Part shown: one piece after another, positions 21,860 to 29,549 of the stretch
Position numbering within the stretch: the first letter of the stretch is position 1
Layout of the letters: each line of letters starts with the position of its first letter
Source of the DNA: HRBIN12 sp964640965
Lineage (GTDB): Bacteria > Actinomycetota > UBA4738 > HRBIN12
NCBI GenBank assembly: GCA_964640965.1
Contig: CAZXJB010000006.1
Span: 1 to 39,192 of the forward strand
Length of the DNA stretch: 39,192 bases
Direction: 5' to 3'
Program-made: the position numbers and the translations under genes
The notes under the pieces: model-generated
The model's input: only the letters and a program-made list of their open reading frames with translations
Database searches by the model: none
Told to the model about the DNA's origin: nothing

Positions 21860-22291
21860 ATGGGAGCAGGGGGACGTCGGCGAGGGCCCGGTGAGGGCGG
21901 CGCGGTGGCGGTGGAATTCGCGCTGATCCTGCCGGTGCTCCTGATGATCCTGATCGGGACCATCCAGTTCGGCATCGTCTACAGCGAATACCAGGTGATG
22001 GAGGGGGCCGCCCGCGAGGGCGCCCGCTGCGCCGCGGTCCAGGCGGCGGGGTTCAGCGACTGCGATCCCGCAGCGCGGGTCGACGCCGCCCTACCGGCCG
22101 GGTACACGCGCAGCGGCTCGGTCACGGTCTCGGTCGAGGGGGGCGGCGCCGCGTGCACGGATGCGACGGTCGGCGAGAACGTGACGGTCTCCTGGGAGCA
22201 GGAGTTCAGCCTCGGGCTGCTCGGCAACCTCGTCCCGGGGCTGCCGGACACGGTGACCCGGACGGTGCGGGGGACCTTCCGATGCGAGTGA
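21860..22291 (+). CDS. tadE: TadE-like minor pilin
   Basis: A 143-residue pseudopilin of the Tad system, thought to help initiate or anchor the pilus. The N-terminal TadE motif is plain: GEGGAVAVEFALILPVLLMI, with predicted cleavage after Gly and Glu at position +5, then a hydrophobic helix and QFGIVYSEYQVMEGAAREGAR. The C-terminal globular part has three cysteines (near residues 49, 58 and 95) and a last Cys before the end, suited to disulfide bonds outside the membrane. ATG 21860 is preferred to the in-frame GTG at 21848 because GGGAGAG lies just upstream. The stop overlaps the next start by 10 nt. Confidence 0.88.
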   Translation: MGAGGRRRGPGEGGAVAVEFALILPVLLMILIGTIQFGIVYSEYQVMEGAAREGARCAAVQAAGFSDCDPAARVDAALPAGYTRSGSVTVSVEGGGAACTDATVGENVTVSWEQEFSLGLLGNLVPGLPDTVTRTVRGTFRCE

Positions 22292-23304
22292 GCCGGGGTC
22301 CGGTCGAGGACCGTGGCGCGGTCGCCGTCATGGTGGCGATCATGTTGGTCGTGCTCCTCGGGGTGCTCGCGCTCGTGATCGACCTCGGTCGCGCGGTCGG
22401 CATCCGGCGCGAGATGGTGAACGCGGCCGACGCGGCGGCCCTGGCGGCCGCCCAGCGGTGCGCGCTCAACCAGGGCGCAGGGGCCGCCACCGCCGCGGCG
22501 AACCAAACGGCCGCGCTGAACGATCCGACCGCGACCCTGGTGAGCATCGTGTTCGACCCGAGCTGTCGGCCGGCGCTCACGGCACCCGGTCCGAAGACCG
22601 TGACCGTCACCTACCGGCGGACAGTGGACTACTTCGTGGCGCCCATCCTGGGATTCCGGAGCGGCACCGTGACGACGACGGCCACCGCGACCTGGGCGGC
22701 GCCCGGCGTGGTGCCGATCACCGTGAACTCGCTCCCGCTGCAGGTCTGTCCCGAGGCGGTAGAGGGCGAGGATCCCGTCGAGTGCACGTTCGCGTACCCG
22801 AAGGACGAGTACGAGAACCCGCGCTGGGGCATCCTGGACCTTTCGCGATGGAACCAGACCCCGGGCTCCGCGACGGGCAGCGAGTGCAGGGTCGACGCGA
22901 ACACGATCAGATCGATCATCGAGGGTGACATCACCTACACCCTCTCGGATCTGCAGCCGCTGCCGGCGTACGACTGTCTGGACAACGGACTCCAGTTCAC
23001 GAACTGGAACCAGCTCGTCGGGGGCACCTGGTGGTTCCCGATCGTCGACGTCGCCCTTTCGAGGGGGGTCGTCGAGGGTCCGAACCGGCTGCGGCAGCAG
23101 TGGCCGGACGGGTGCACAGGCGCGGACATCCCCACCCTGCAGCAGCAGGGCGGGGATTGCCGGCTCACCGATGCGTGGGTCACGGGTTTCGTCCGGATGA
23201 GGGTCCTGGACGCCGAGAACCAGGGGAGCACGGTCGTCCTCACGATGGAGCGGGTGCCCTTCCGGGGGAGCTCGACGGGGATCCAGATCAGGCTGGTGCG
23301 ATAG
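22282..23304 (+). CDS. TadG-like pilus assembly protein
   Basis: A 340-residue membrane-anchored protein of the TadE/TadG (Tad domain) type. The N-terminus reads EDRGAVAVMVAIMLVVLLGV, a transmembrane helix, followed by the diagnostic DLGRAVGIRREMVNAADAAALAAA, the Tad domain. The remaining 250 residues form an extracellular region with several cysteines (LQVCPEAVEG, SECRVD, YDCLD, DGCTG, GDCRLTD) and no family that I recognise. Its probable role is pilus assembly or surface retention. ATG 22282 overlaps the tadE stop by 10 nt, which indicates translational coupling, and the reading frame upstream of it is not protein-like. Confidence 0.85.
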   Translation: MRVSRGPVEDRGAVAVMVAIMLVVLLGVLALVIDLGRAVGIRREMVNAADAAALAAAQRCALNQGAGAATAAANQTAALNDPTATLVSIVFDPSCRPALTAPGPKTVTVTYRRTVDYFVAPILGFRSGTVTTTATATWAAPGVVPITVNSLPLQVCPEAVEGEDPVECTFAYPKDEYENPRWGILDLSRWNQTPGSATGSECRVDANTIRSIIEGDITYTLSDLQPLPAYDCLDNGLQFTNWNQLVGGTWWFPIVDVALSRGVVEGPNRLRQQWPDGCTGADIPTLQQQGGDCRLTDAWVTGFVRMRVLDAENQGSTVVLTMERVPFRGSSTGIQIRLVR

Positions 23305-23345
23305 CGAACGCGACACGTCGGAAGGCGGAACAGGGGGGATAGCGG

Positions 23346-24158
23346 ATGCGGTCTCGGGGTCTCGTGGTGGTGCTGGCGCTCATCCTGGCGACGGTCGCCA
23401 CCGCTGCGGTGTTCCTGTACGCGCGCGGGGTGCGCGAGGAGGCGAGGACGGGCGGCGAGCTCACCACCGTCATCGTCTCCACGGTGGACATCCCCGCGAA
23501 CACCGATCTCAACAGGCTGATCGCGGACGGGCGGTTCGTCGAGAAGGAGATCCCGACGGACGCCCTGGTGGAAGGGGCCGTCACGAGCGTCTCCCAGCTG
23601 CGGAACAAGCGGAACAACGCCGTCATCCTGGCCGGTGAGCAGATCCCGATCGCGCGGGTCGAGAGCGGCAAGCTGCCCGGGGGCGTGCTCAGCATCCCCG
23701 AGGGCCATCAGGCCATCACGGTGTCCCTGGATGCTCCGCGGGCGATCGGCGCGGCGCTGCAGGGCGGTGACAACGTGACGATCTACGCGACGTTCACCGA
23801 CGTCCCCGTGCAGGAGAACAAGAAGCAGCAGCAGACCACGACCGGCCCGACCGCGCAGCAGCAGCCGGAGACCACGACGGCGACGGTCGTGCTGGTCCCG
23901 CAGGTCGAGGTGCTCCGCGTGATGGTCCCGACGACGACCACGACCCCGATCGGAGGCGGCGAGACCACGCCGGACACGACCGGTGACGTCCAGGTCACCC
24001 TCGCCTTCCTGCCGGAGGAGGCGCAGAGGTTCGTCTTCGCGCTCGAGCAAGGCTCGGTGTACCTGTCGCTGCTCCCGCCCCAGGCCGAGGGCGTCGAGCT
24101 GGAGCCGCTCACGGTCGAGGGGATCGTCAACCCGCCGAAGGTCAAGGGCACGAAGTAG
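23346..24158 (+). CDS. cpaB: CpaB/RcpC-like Flp pilus assembly protein
   Basis: A 270-residue exported protein of the CpaB/RcpC family. A signal anchor (residues 5-26) is followed by a SAF-like domain (VIVSTVDIPANTDLNRLIAD, VILAGEQIPIARVE, LSIPEGHQAITVSLD) and the RcpC C-terminal region (LQGGDNVTIYATF, VTLAFLPEEAQRFVFALEQG). Between them lies a Gln/Thr-rich low-complexity insert (about 157-180) and a second Thr/Gly-rich stretch (about 199-215). In Gram-negative systems CpaB works with the secretin; no secretin is present here, so in this organism it probably acts at the cell wall. The last base of its stop codon is the first of the next GTG start. Confidence 0.86.
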   Translation: MRSRGLVVVLALILATVATAAVFLYARGVREEARTGGELTTVIVSTVDIPANTDLNRLIADGRFVEKEIPTDALVEGAVTSVSQLRNKRNNAVILAGEQIPIARVESGKLPGGVLSIPEGHQAITVSLDAPRAIGAALQGGDNVTIYATFTDVPVQENKKQQQTTTGPTAQQQPETTTATVVLVPQVEVLRVMVPTTTTTPIGGGETTPDTTGDVQVTLAFLPEEAQRFVFALEQGSVYLSLLPPQAEGVELEPLTVEGIVNPPKVKGTK

Positions 24159-25378
24159 TGGCGCAGCAGCAGGTCATCGCGGTCGGCACGCCGCAGACGT
24201 TCCGCGCGACGCTCGCGCGGGCGCTGGAGGTGGAGCCGGAGGACATCGGCTGGGTGCAGAGCGTCACTGCGGCCGAGGAGGTGCTGGTCGAGTCCGACGA
24301 GCCGGCCCACGTCCTCGTGCTCTCGCCCGAGGTGAAGGAGCCCGACGCGCTCGGCCTCGCGGAGTTCGTGGGCCGGGCCGCGCCGATGACGGCCATCGTC
24401 CTGGTCCGGGACAAGTCCTGGAACGGGCTGCTCCCGGCTGCGATGCGGGCCGGGATCCGGGACGTGGTCGACCTGACCCAAGGCAGCGAGGAGCTGCGCG
24501 ACGCGGTCGAGCGGGCGATCGTCTGGTCCGAGAACCTGCGCACGCTCCGCGGGGCGATGGCCGCGAAGCCGGCCCACCGGGGGATGGTGATCTCGGTCTT
24601 CTCCTCCAAGGGGGGGACCGGGAAGACCTTCCTGACCACGAACCTCGCGGTCGCGATCGCGCAGCTGTCGGGCCAGGACACGGCCGTCGTGGACCTGGAC
24701 GTGGACATGGGCGACGTCTACTCCTACTTCGGCCTCGAGCCTTTCCACCAGATCGACGAGCTCATCCGGCTGGGCGAGGGGGCGAGCCGGGACGAGGTCT
24801 ACGCCGCGGCGACGAAGGTGGCCGAGCACGTCTGGGCCTTCGGGGCGGTCCCGGACCCGGCGATGCAGCCGCCGCCGGGGGAGGCCGTCGGGAAGTTCCT
24901 GCGCACGCTCCGCAACAACTTCGCCTACGTGGTGGTGGACGCCTCGGCCGATTACACCGACCTCGCGCTCGCGTGCTTCGACCTCTCGGACGCGACCTGC
25001 CTGGTCACCGGGCTGGACGTGGTGGGGGTGAAGCACCTGTCGAAGGCGCTCGAGACGCTCCTCACGATCGGACTGCCGCGGGAGCGGTTCCGCATCGTGC
25101 TGAACCGCGCCGACAGCAAGGTCGGGCTGGACGCGGCCGACGTCGAGCGCGTGATGAAGATCCAGGTGGACGCGATGATCCCATCCAGCCGGCTCGTGCC
25201 GATGTCGCTGAACAAGGGCCGGCCGGTGGTGATCGAGGAGCCCAGCTCGGAGGTCGCCCAGAGCATCAAGCGGCTCGCTCGACGGTTCGTCGGCTCCACG
25301 GACCAGGACCAGGGTGGTGAGGCCGCGCAGGAGCCTCCGCCCGAGAAGAAGAAGCGTCGTCTCTTCCGGCGTCGTTAG
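24158..25378 (+). CDS. tadZ: TadZ/CpaE-like MinD-family ATPase
   Basis: A 406-residue localisation ATPase for the Tad machine. Residues 1-130 form an atypical receiver-like domain (no phosphoacceptor Asp; the expected strand reads HVLVLSPEVKE). A MinD/ParA-type ATPase domain follows, with the deviant Walker A SSKGGTGKTFLTTNLA (K151-T157), VVDLDVDMGDVYSYFGL and a Walker B-like YVVVDASADYTDL. The C-terminus is Lys/Arg-rich (EKKKRRLFRRR). In other bacteria TadZ/CpaE places the pilus apparatus at a pole or site on the membrane. GTG 24158 overlaps the preceding stop by one base, so initiation is probably coupled. Confidence 0.88.
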   Translation: MAQQQVIAVGTPQTFRATLARALEVEPEDIGWVQSVTAAEEVLVESDEPAHVLVLSPEVKEPDALGLAEFVGRAAPMTAIVLVRDKSWNGLLPAAMRAGIRDVVDLTQGSEELRDAVERAIVWSENLRTLRGAMAAKPAHRGMVISVFSSKGGTGKTFLTTNLAVAIAQLSGQDTAVVDLDVDMGDVYSYFGLEPFHQIDELIRLGEGASRDEVYAAATKVAEHVWAFGAVPDPAMQPPPGEAVGKFLRTLRNNFAYVVVDASADYTDLALACFDLSDATCLVTGLDVVGVKHLSKALETLLTIGLPRERFRIVLNRADSKVGLDAADVERVMKIQVDAMIPSSRLVPMSLNKGRPVVIEEPSSEVAQSIKRLARRFVGSTDQDQGGEAAQEPPPEKKKRRLFRRR

Positions 25379-25387
25379 GAGGCAGCC

Positions 25388-26710
25388 ATGTCACTCGCCG
25401 ATCGTCTCGCGAAGGCTCAGCAGAAAGACCGGATCGCCGAGATCCGCCAGCGCGTGCAGGAGCGCCTCGTCGAGGTGCTGGGCCCGCGCCTGTACGACGC
25501 CTCGATGTCGGACACGGAGCTCGAGGGGCTCGTCCACCAGCGGCTGCGCGAGCTGCTCGACGAGGAGGAGCCCGGCCTCTCGCCCCAGGAGAAGCTGCTC
25601 ATCGTCCGGCAGATCGGTGACAGCGTGCTGGGTCTCGGCCCGCTCGAGCCCTTCGTCCGCGACCCGGAGGTCACGGACATCCTGGTGAACGGGTGGGACT
25701 CGATCTACGTCGAGCGCGGCGGCAAGCTCTACTGGACCGGCGCGAAGTTCCACGACGAGGCCCAGCTGCGCCGCACGATCGACAAGATCGTGGGCAAGGT
25801 CGGCCGGCGGATCGACGAGTCCTCGCCGTACGTGGACGCCCGCCTGCCCGACGGTTCCCGCGTGAACGCGATCATCCCACCCCTCGCGATCGACGGACCC
25901 GCGCTGTCGATCCGGAAGTTCTCCGCCGATCCGTACCAGGCGGAAGACCTGATCTCCTTCGGAACCCTCACGCGCCCCGTCGTGGAGCTCCTCGACGCCT
26001 GCGTGCGCGGCCGGCTGAACATGCTCGTCTCCGGAGGGACCGGCGCGGGCAAGACGACGACGCTGAACGTGCTCTCCTCGTTCCTGCCGGACGACGAGCG
26101 CATCATCACGATCGAGGACGCGGCCGAGCTGCGCCTGCAGCAGCCGCACGTCGTGCGCCTGGAGTACCGGCCGCCGAACATCGAGGGCAAGGGTGAGGTC
26201 ACGATCCGCGACCTGGTGCGGAACGCGCTGCGCATGCGCCCGGACCGGATCGTGGTCGGCGAGGTCCGCGGGGCCGAGACGCTGGACATGCTCCAGGCGA
26301 TGAACACCGGCCACGACGGCTCGATCTCCACGATCCACGCGAACTCACCGCGCGACGCGCTCGCCCGGTTGGAGACGATGGCCCTCATGGCCGGGATGGA
26401 CCTCGGCGTCCGGGCCATCCGCGAGCAGATCGCCTCGGCCCTCAACCTCATCATCCACCAGCAGCGGATGAAGGACGGGGTGCGGCGCATCACCCACGTG
26501 ACCGAGATCGTCGGCATGGAGGGCGACGTCATCACCCTGCAGGACCTGTTCCTGTTCGACTACGGCGCGGGTATCGACGAGCACGGGCGGTTCAGAGGCA
26601 CCCTGCGCTCGACCGGTCTGCGACCCCGGTTCCTGGACAAGCTGGCCGACCAGGGCATCGTGCTCCCAGCCGACGTCTTCGCGCCGGTGCCCGGGGGGCG
26701 GGCGGCATGA
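25388..26710 (+). CDS. tadA: TadA/CpaF secretion ATPase
   Basis: A 440-residue hexameric ATPase that powers Flp pilus assembly from the cytoplasmic side. The N-terminal domain contains GLGPLEPFVRDPEVTDILVN and SSPYVDARLPDGSRVNAIIPP. The ATPase core shows Walker A SGGTGAGKTTTLNVL (about 216-230), the Asp box ITIEDAAELRL, Walker B RMRPDRIVVGEVRGAE and the His box NTGHDGSISTIHANSPRDAL. All catalytic motifs are intact. AGGAGG, overlapping the tadZ stop, lies 5-6 nt before ATG 25388. It overlaps tadB by 4 nt. Confidence 0.95.
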   Translation: MSLADRLAKAQQKDRIAEIRQRVQERLVEVLGPRLYDASMSDTELEGLVHQRLRELLDEEEPGLSPQEKLLIVRQIGDSVLGLGPLEPFVRDPEVTDILVNGWDSIYVERGGKLYWTGAKFHDEAQLRRTIDKIVGKVGRRIDESSPYVDARLPDGSRVNAIIPPLAIDGPALSIRKFSADPYQAEDLISFGTLTRPVVELLDACVRGRLNMLVSGGTGAGKTTTLNVLSSFLPDDERIITIEDAAELRLQQPHVVRLEYRPPNIEGKGEVTIRDLVRNALRMRPDRIVVGEVRGAETLDMLQAMNTGHDGSISTIHANSPRDALARLETMALMAGMDLGVRAIREQIASALNLIIHQQRMKDGVRRITHVTEIVGMEGDVITLQDLFLFDYGAGIDEHGRFRGTLRSTGLRPRFLDKLADQGIVLPADVFAPVPGGRAA

Positions 26711-27714
26711 ACGAGCCGTTCTGGAGCTCGACCGCGGGCCTGGCGGTCGTCCTGGCCCTGGTCTTCGTCGCGGCCTTCATCGTCGCGATGATGCTGATCG
26801 GCACCGGAGAGCGTAGGCGCCGCGAGCAGAGCCTCCTCCGGGTGATCGGTCGCCGCCGCCGGCGTCCGCAGGAGCCGGGGGCGGAGCGAGAGCGGGCGGG
26901 AGAGCCGCTCTCCCACTGGGTACCCAGCCAGCTCGCCGAGTTCGGGCAGCGCTTCGCCGTCGCGACCGGCTTCAGCGCCTCCCTCGATGAGCGCCTCGAG
27001 CAGGCCGGCATCAAGATGCTCGCCGGGGAGTTCATCACGATCGTCGCCCTCGCGGCTCTCGCCGGCGCGGTGTTCGGTGCGCTGCTTCTGCCGAACATCA
27101 TCTTCGTCCTCATCGTGGCGGCGGTCGGCGCCGCGATCCCCTTCGCGTGGCTCCGGTGGGCGCAGCGCAAGCGCCAGAACGCGCTGAACGACCAGCTCGC
27201 CGACACGCTCTCGATCCTCGCGAGCTCGCTCCGCGCGGGGTACTCGTTCCTCCAGGCCCTCGACACGGTGTCCAAGGAGATCGGCGAGCCCTCGGCCCAC
27301 GAGTTCCACCGGGTCGTGGCCGAGATCCGCCTCGGACGTCCGGTCGACGAGGCCCTCATCGCGATGGCGCAGCGCGTCGGGAGCGACGACCTCAAGTGGG
27401 CGGTCATCGCGATCAACGTGCAGCGGCAGGTCGGAGGGAACCTCGCGGAGGTGCTCGACATCGTCGCGAACACGGTCCGCGAGCGCGGCTACATCCGTCG
27501 TCTGGTCCGCGTGCTCTCCGCCGAGGGGCGGCTCTCGATCGCGATCCTCACCGCGCTGCCCTTCCTCCTGCTCCTGTACCAGACCGTGGTCAACCCCGAG
27601 TACGTGAGGCTGCTGTTCACGCACCCCCTCGGCATCGTGATGGTCATCGCGGGGGCCATCGCGATGTCGCTCGGGGTGTTCTGGATGACGAGGATCGTGA
27701 GGATCGATGTCTGA
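26707..27714 (+). CDS. tadB: TadB-like inner-membrane pilus protein
   Basis: A 335-residue membrane protein of the T2SS-F (GspF/PilC) family, part of the platform on which the TadA ATPase acts. An N-terminal membrane helix (about 10-33) is followed by a basic cytoplasmic stretch, two hydrophobic segments (about 108-152), the T2SSF domain (LNDQLADTLSILASSLRAGY, QALDTVSKEI, LGRPVDEALIAMAQRVGSDDLKW, VQRQVGGNLAEVLDIVANTV) and two C-terminal helices. It starts inside the tadA stop (ATGA) and its own stop overlaps tadC by 8 nt, so the three are translated together. Confidence 0.93.
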   Translation: MNEPFWSSTAGLAVVLALVFVAAFIVAMMLIGTGERRRREQSLLRVIGRRRRRPQEPGAERERAGEPLSHWVPSQLAEFGQRFAVATGFSASLDERLEQAGIKMLAGEFITIVALAALAGAVFGALLLPNIIFVLIVAAVGAAIPFAWLRWAQRKRQNALNDQLADTLSILASSLRAGYSFLQALDTVSKEIGEPSAHEFHRVVAEIRLGRPVDEALIAMAQRVGSDDLKWAVIAINVQRQVGGNLAEVLDIVANTVRERGYIRRLVRVLSAEGRLSIAILTALPFLLLLYQTVVNPEYVRLLFTHPLGIVMVIAGAIAMSLGVFWMTRIVRIDV

Positions 27715-28642
27715 GATCTGGCTGGCGCTGGCGCTCGTTGGGACGTTCATGACGATCTTCATGATCGGCGTGCTTGTGGACATGATCACCCGGGAGCGGG
27801 CTCGACCGGTGAGCATCCTGCAGGCGCAGGTCGGCCAGGTCGCCGACTCGGTGGACCTGCGCGAACAGGAGCTCCGGGGCTCGTTCGTGGACCGGGTGCT
27901 CGTGCCGTTCGGGGCGCGGGTCGGTCGGTTGCTGCGTCGCCTGACGCCCTTCGACACGTCGCGGCGGATCCAGCAGCTCCTGGTGTACGCGGGGAGCCCC
28001 GAGGGATGGACGGCCGAGCGTGTGGCCGCCCTGAAGATCGTGGGCGGGACCGGAGGCCTCATCGTGGGCCTCCTCCTCGCCGCCCTGCTGCCCTGGTCCG
28101 GCGTCGTGCGGATCATCGTGGCGGCGTTCTTCACGGCCATCGGGTATCTGCTGCCCGGCGCGTACCTGGGCTCGATGGCTCGGGGACGGCAACGGATGAT
28201 CCGCCGTCAGCTCTCTGACGTCATGGACCTGCTCACGATCAGCGTGGAGGCCGGACTCGGGTTCGACGCAGCGCTCGCGCAGGTCGTGAAGAACGTGCCG
28301 GGACCCCTCGCCGAGGAACTCGCCCGCCTGCTGCAGGAGGTCCAGATCGGGGTCGGTCGCGCCGACGCCTTCCGCCACCTCGGGGAGCGGACCGACGTCC
28401 CGGAGCTCCGAGCCTTCATCCTCTCGATGATCCAGGCCGAGCTCTTCGGTGTGAGCATCGCGAACGTGCTCCGGGCCCAGTCCCGCGAGCTGCGCGTGAA
28501 GCGGCGGCAGACGGCGGAGGAGACGGCGCAGAAGGTCCCGGTGAAGCTGCTGTTTCCCACGATCTTCCTGATCCTGCCGGCGATGTTCATCGTGCTCCTC
28601 GGCCCCGGGGTCATCCGGGTGTACGAGACCTTCTTCCGGTAG
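27707..28642 (+). CDS. tadC: TadC-like inner-membrane pilus protein
   Basis: A 311-residue second T2SS-F family platform protein that pairs with TadB. It has an N-terminal helix, a cytoplasmic region with DTSRRIQQLLVYAGSPEGWT, two central helices (about 110-155), the T2SSF domain (RQLSDVMDLLTISVEAGLGF, GPLAEELARLLQEVQIGVGR, IQAELFGVSIANVLRAQSRE, KRRQTAEETAQKVPVKLLFP) and a final hydrophobic segment LILPAMFIVLLGPGVI. The KRRQxAEExAxKxPVKxxxP signature is characteristic of TadC. It is the last gene of the operon and is followed by a long GC-rich hairpin. Confidence 0.93.
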   Translation: MSEIWLALALVGTFMTIFMIGVLVDMITRERARPVSILQAQVGQVADSVDLREQELRGSFVDRVLVPFGARVGRLLRRLTPFDTSRRIQQLLVYAGSPEGWTAERVAALKIVGGTGGLIVGLLLAALLPWSGVVRIIVAAFFTAIGYLLPGAYLGSMARGRQRMIRRQLSDVMDLLTISVEAGLGFDAALAQVVKNVPGPLAEELARLLQEVQIGVGRADAFRHLGERTDVPELRAFILSMIQAELFGVSIANVLRAQSRELRVKRRQTAEETAQKVPVKLLFPTIFLILPAMFIVLLGPGVIRVYETFFR

Positions 28643-28650
28643 GTGACGCA

Positions 28651-28692
28651 GGCCGGCCCCGCGGTCGCCGGGTCGCCGGACCGCGGCCGGCC
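28651..28692. terminator. GC-rich hairpin after the Tad operon
   Basis: GGCCGGCCCCGCGGTC (28651-28666) pairs with GGACCGCGGCCGGCC (28678-28692), with a two-base bulge and an 11-nt loop. No T-tract follows, as is common for high-GC terminators. It closes the pilus operon and ends just before the pheA -10 box. Confidence 0.65.
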
Positions 28693-28697
28693 GCTGC

Positions 28698-28703
28698 TAG
28701 GCT
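28698..28703 (+). promoter_or_regulatory. -10 box TAGGCT, leaderless start of pheA
   Basis: TAGGCT ends 7 nt before ATG 28711, with no Shine-Dalgarno sequence between. This supports a leaderless pheA transcript. Confidence 0.5.
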
Positions 28704-28710
28704 CCTGCGC

Positions 28711-29532
28711 ATGAAGGTCGCCTACCAGGGGGAGCCCGGCGCCTACAGCGAGATCGCCGTGCGGACGGTCTTCCCCGATGCCGAGGGCATGGCCTGCGAC
28801 ACGGTCCGGCTGGTCTTCTCGCGCGTGACGAGCGGCGAGGCCGACTTCGGCGTCGTGCCGGTCGAGAACTCGCAGGCCGGCTCGGTGAACGAGACCTACG
28901 AGCTCCTGCTGAACAGCAGCCTCGTGCGGATCGTCGGCGAGGTCGTCGTGCGGGTGGACCACGCGCTGCTCGCGCCGCCGGGCGCCCGCCTGGAGGGCGT
29001 CCGGCGCGCGTACTCGCACTGGCAGGCGCTCGCGCAGTGCGAGGACTTCCTCGCCGTCCACCACATCGAGCCGGTGCCGGTGCACGACACCGCGGGCGCG
29101 GCGCGGATGGTGGCCGAGCGCGGGCGGCTCGACGAGGCGGCGATCGCCGGCGTCGAGGCCGCCGGCCGGCTCGGGCTCACCGTGCTCGCCGAGCGGATCC
29201 AGAGCTACCCCGACAACTTCACGAAGTTCGCGGTCATCGGGACCCGGGACGCCGGGCTCGGGACGCCGGACAAGTGCTCGCTCGTGATGGCGGTGGTGGA
29301 CCGGCCCGGCTCGCTCCTCGCCTCGCTCCAGCCCTTCGCCGCGCGCGGCATCAACCTCGTGAAGCTCGAGTCGCGCCCGCGCCGCGGCGCGCCCTTCGAG
29401 TACGTGTTCTACGTGGACATCGAGCGCGCCGCCGAGGATCCCGACGTCCAGGCGGCCTTCGAGGAGGCGCGCCTGCACACCTCGATGCTGAAGGTGCTCG
29501 GCTCCTACCCGGGCTCGAAGGGGCCCGTGTAG
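28711..29532 (+). CDS. pheA: Prephenate dehydratase
   Basis: A 273-residue monofunctional enzyme that turns prephenate into phenylpyruvate in phenylalanine biosynthesis. The catalytic domain (1-180) has VAYQGEPGAYSEIA, DFGVVPVENSQAGSVNETYELL, RAYSHWQALAQCEDFL and DEAAIAGVEAA. The usual TRF motif appears as NFTKFAVIG, a conservative R-to-K change that is worth noting because the Thr-Arg-Phe site is catalytic. A C-terminal ACT domain (about 190-265) with VVDRPGSLLASL and the Phe-binding ESRPRRG motif provides feedback inhibition. No chorismate mutase domain is attached. Start supported by a leaderless promoter. Confidence 0.93.
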   Translation: MKVAYQGEPGAYSEIAVRTVFPDAEGMACDTVRLVFSRVTSGEADFGVVPVENSQAGSVNETYELLLNSSLVRIVGEVVVRVDHALLAPPGARLEGVRRAYSHWQALAQCEDFLAVHHIEPVPVHDTAGAARMVAERGRLDEAAIAGVEAAGRLGLTVLAERIQSYPDNFTKFAVIGTRDAGLGTPDKCSLVMAVVDRPGSLLASLQPFAARGINLVKLESRPRRGAPFEYVFYVDIERAAEDPDVQAAFEEARLHTSMLKVLGSYPGSKGPV

Positions 29533-29549
29533 CCCCACGGGGTCCGACG

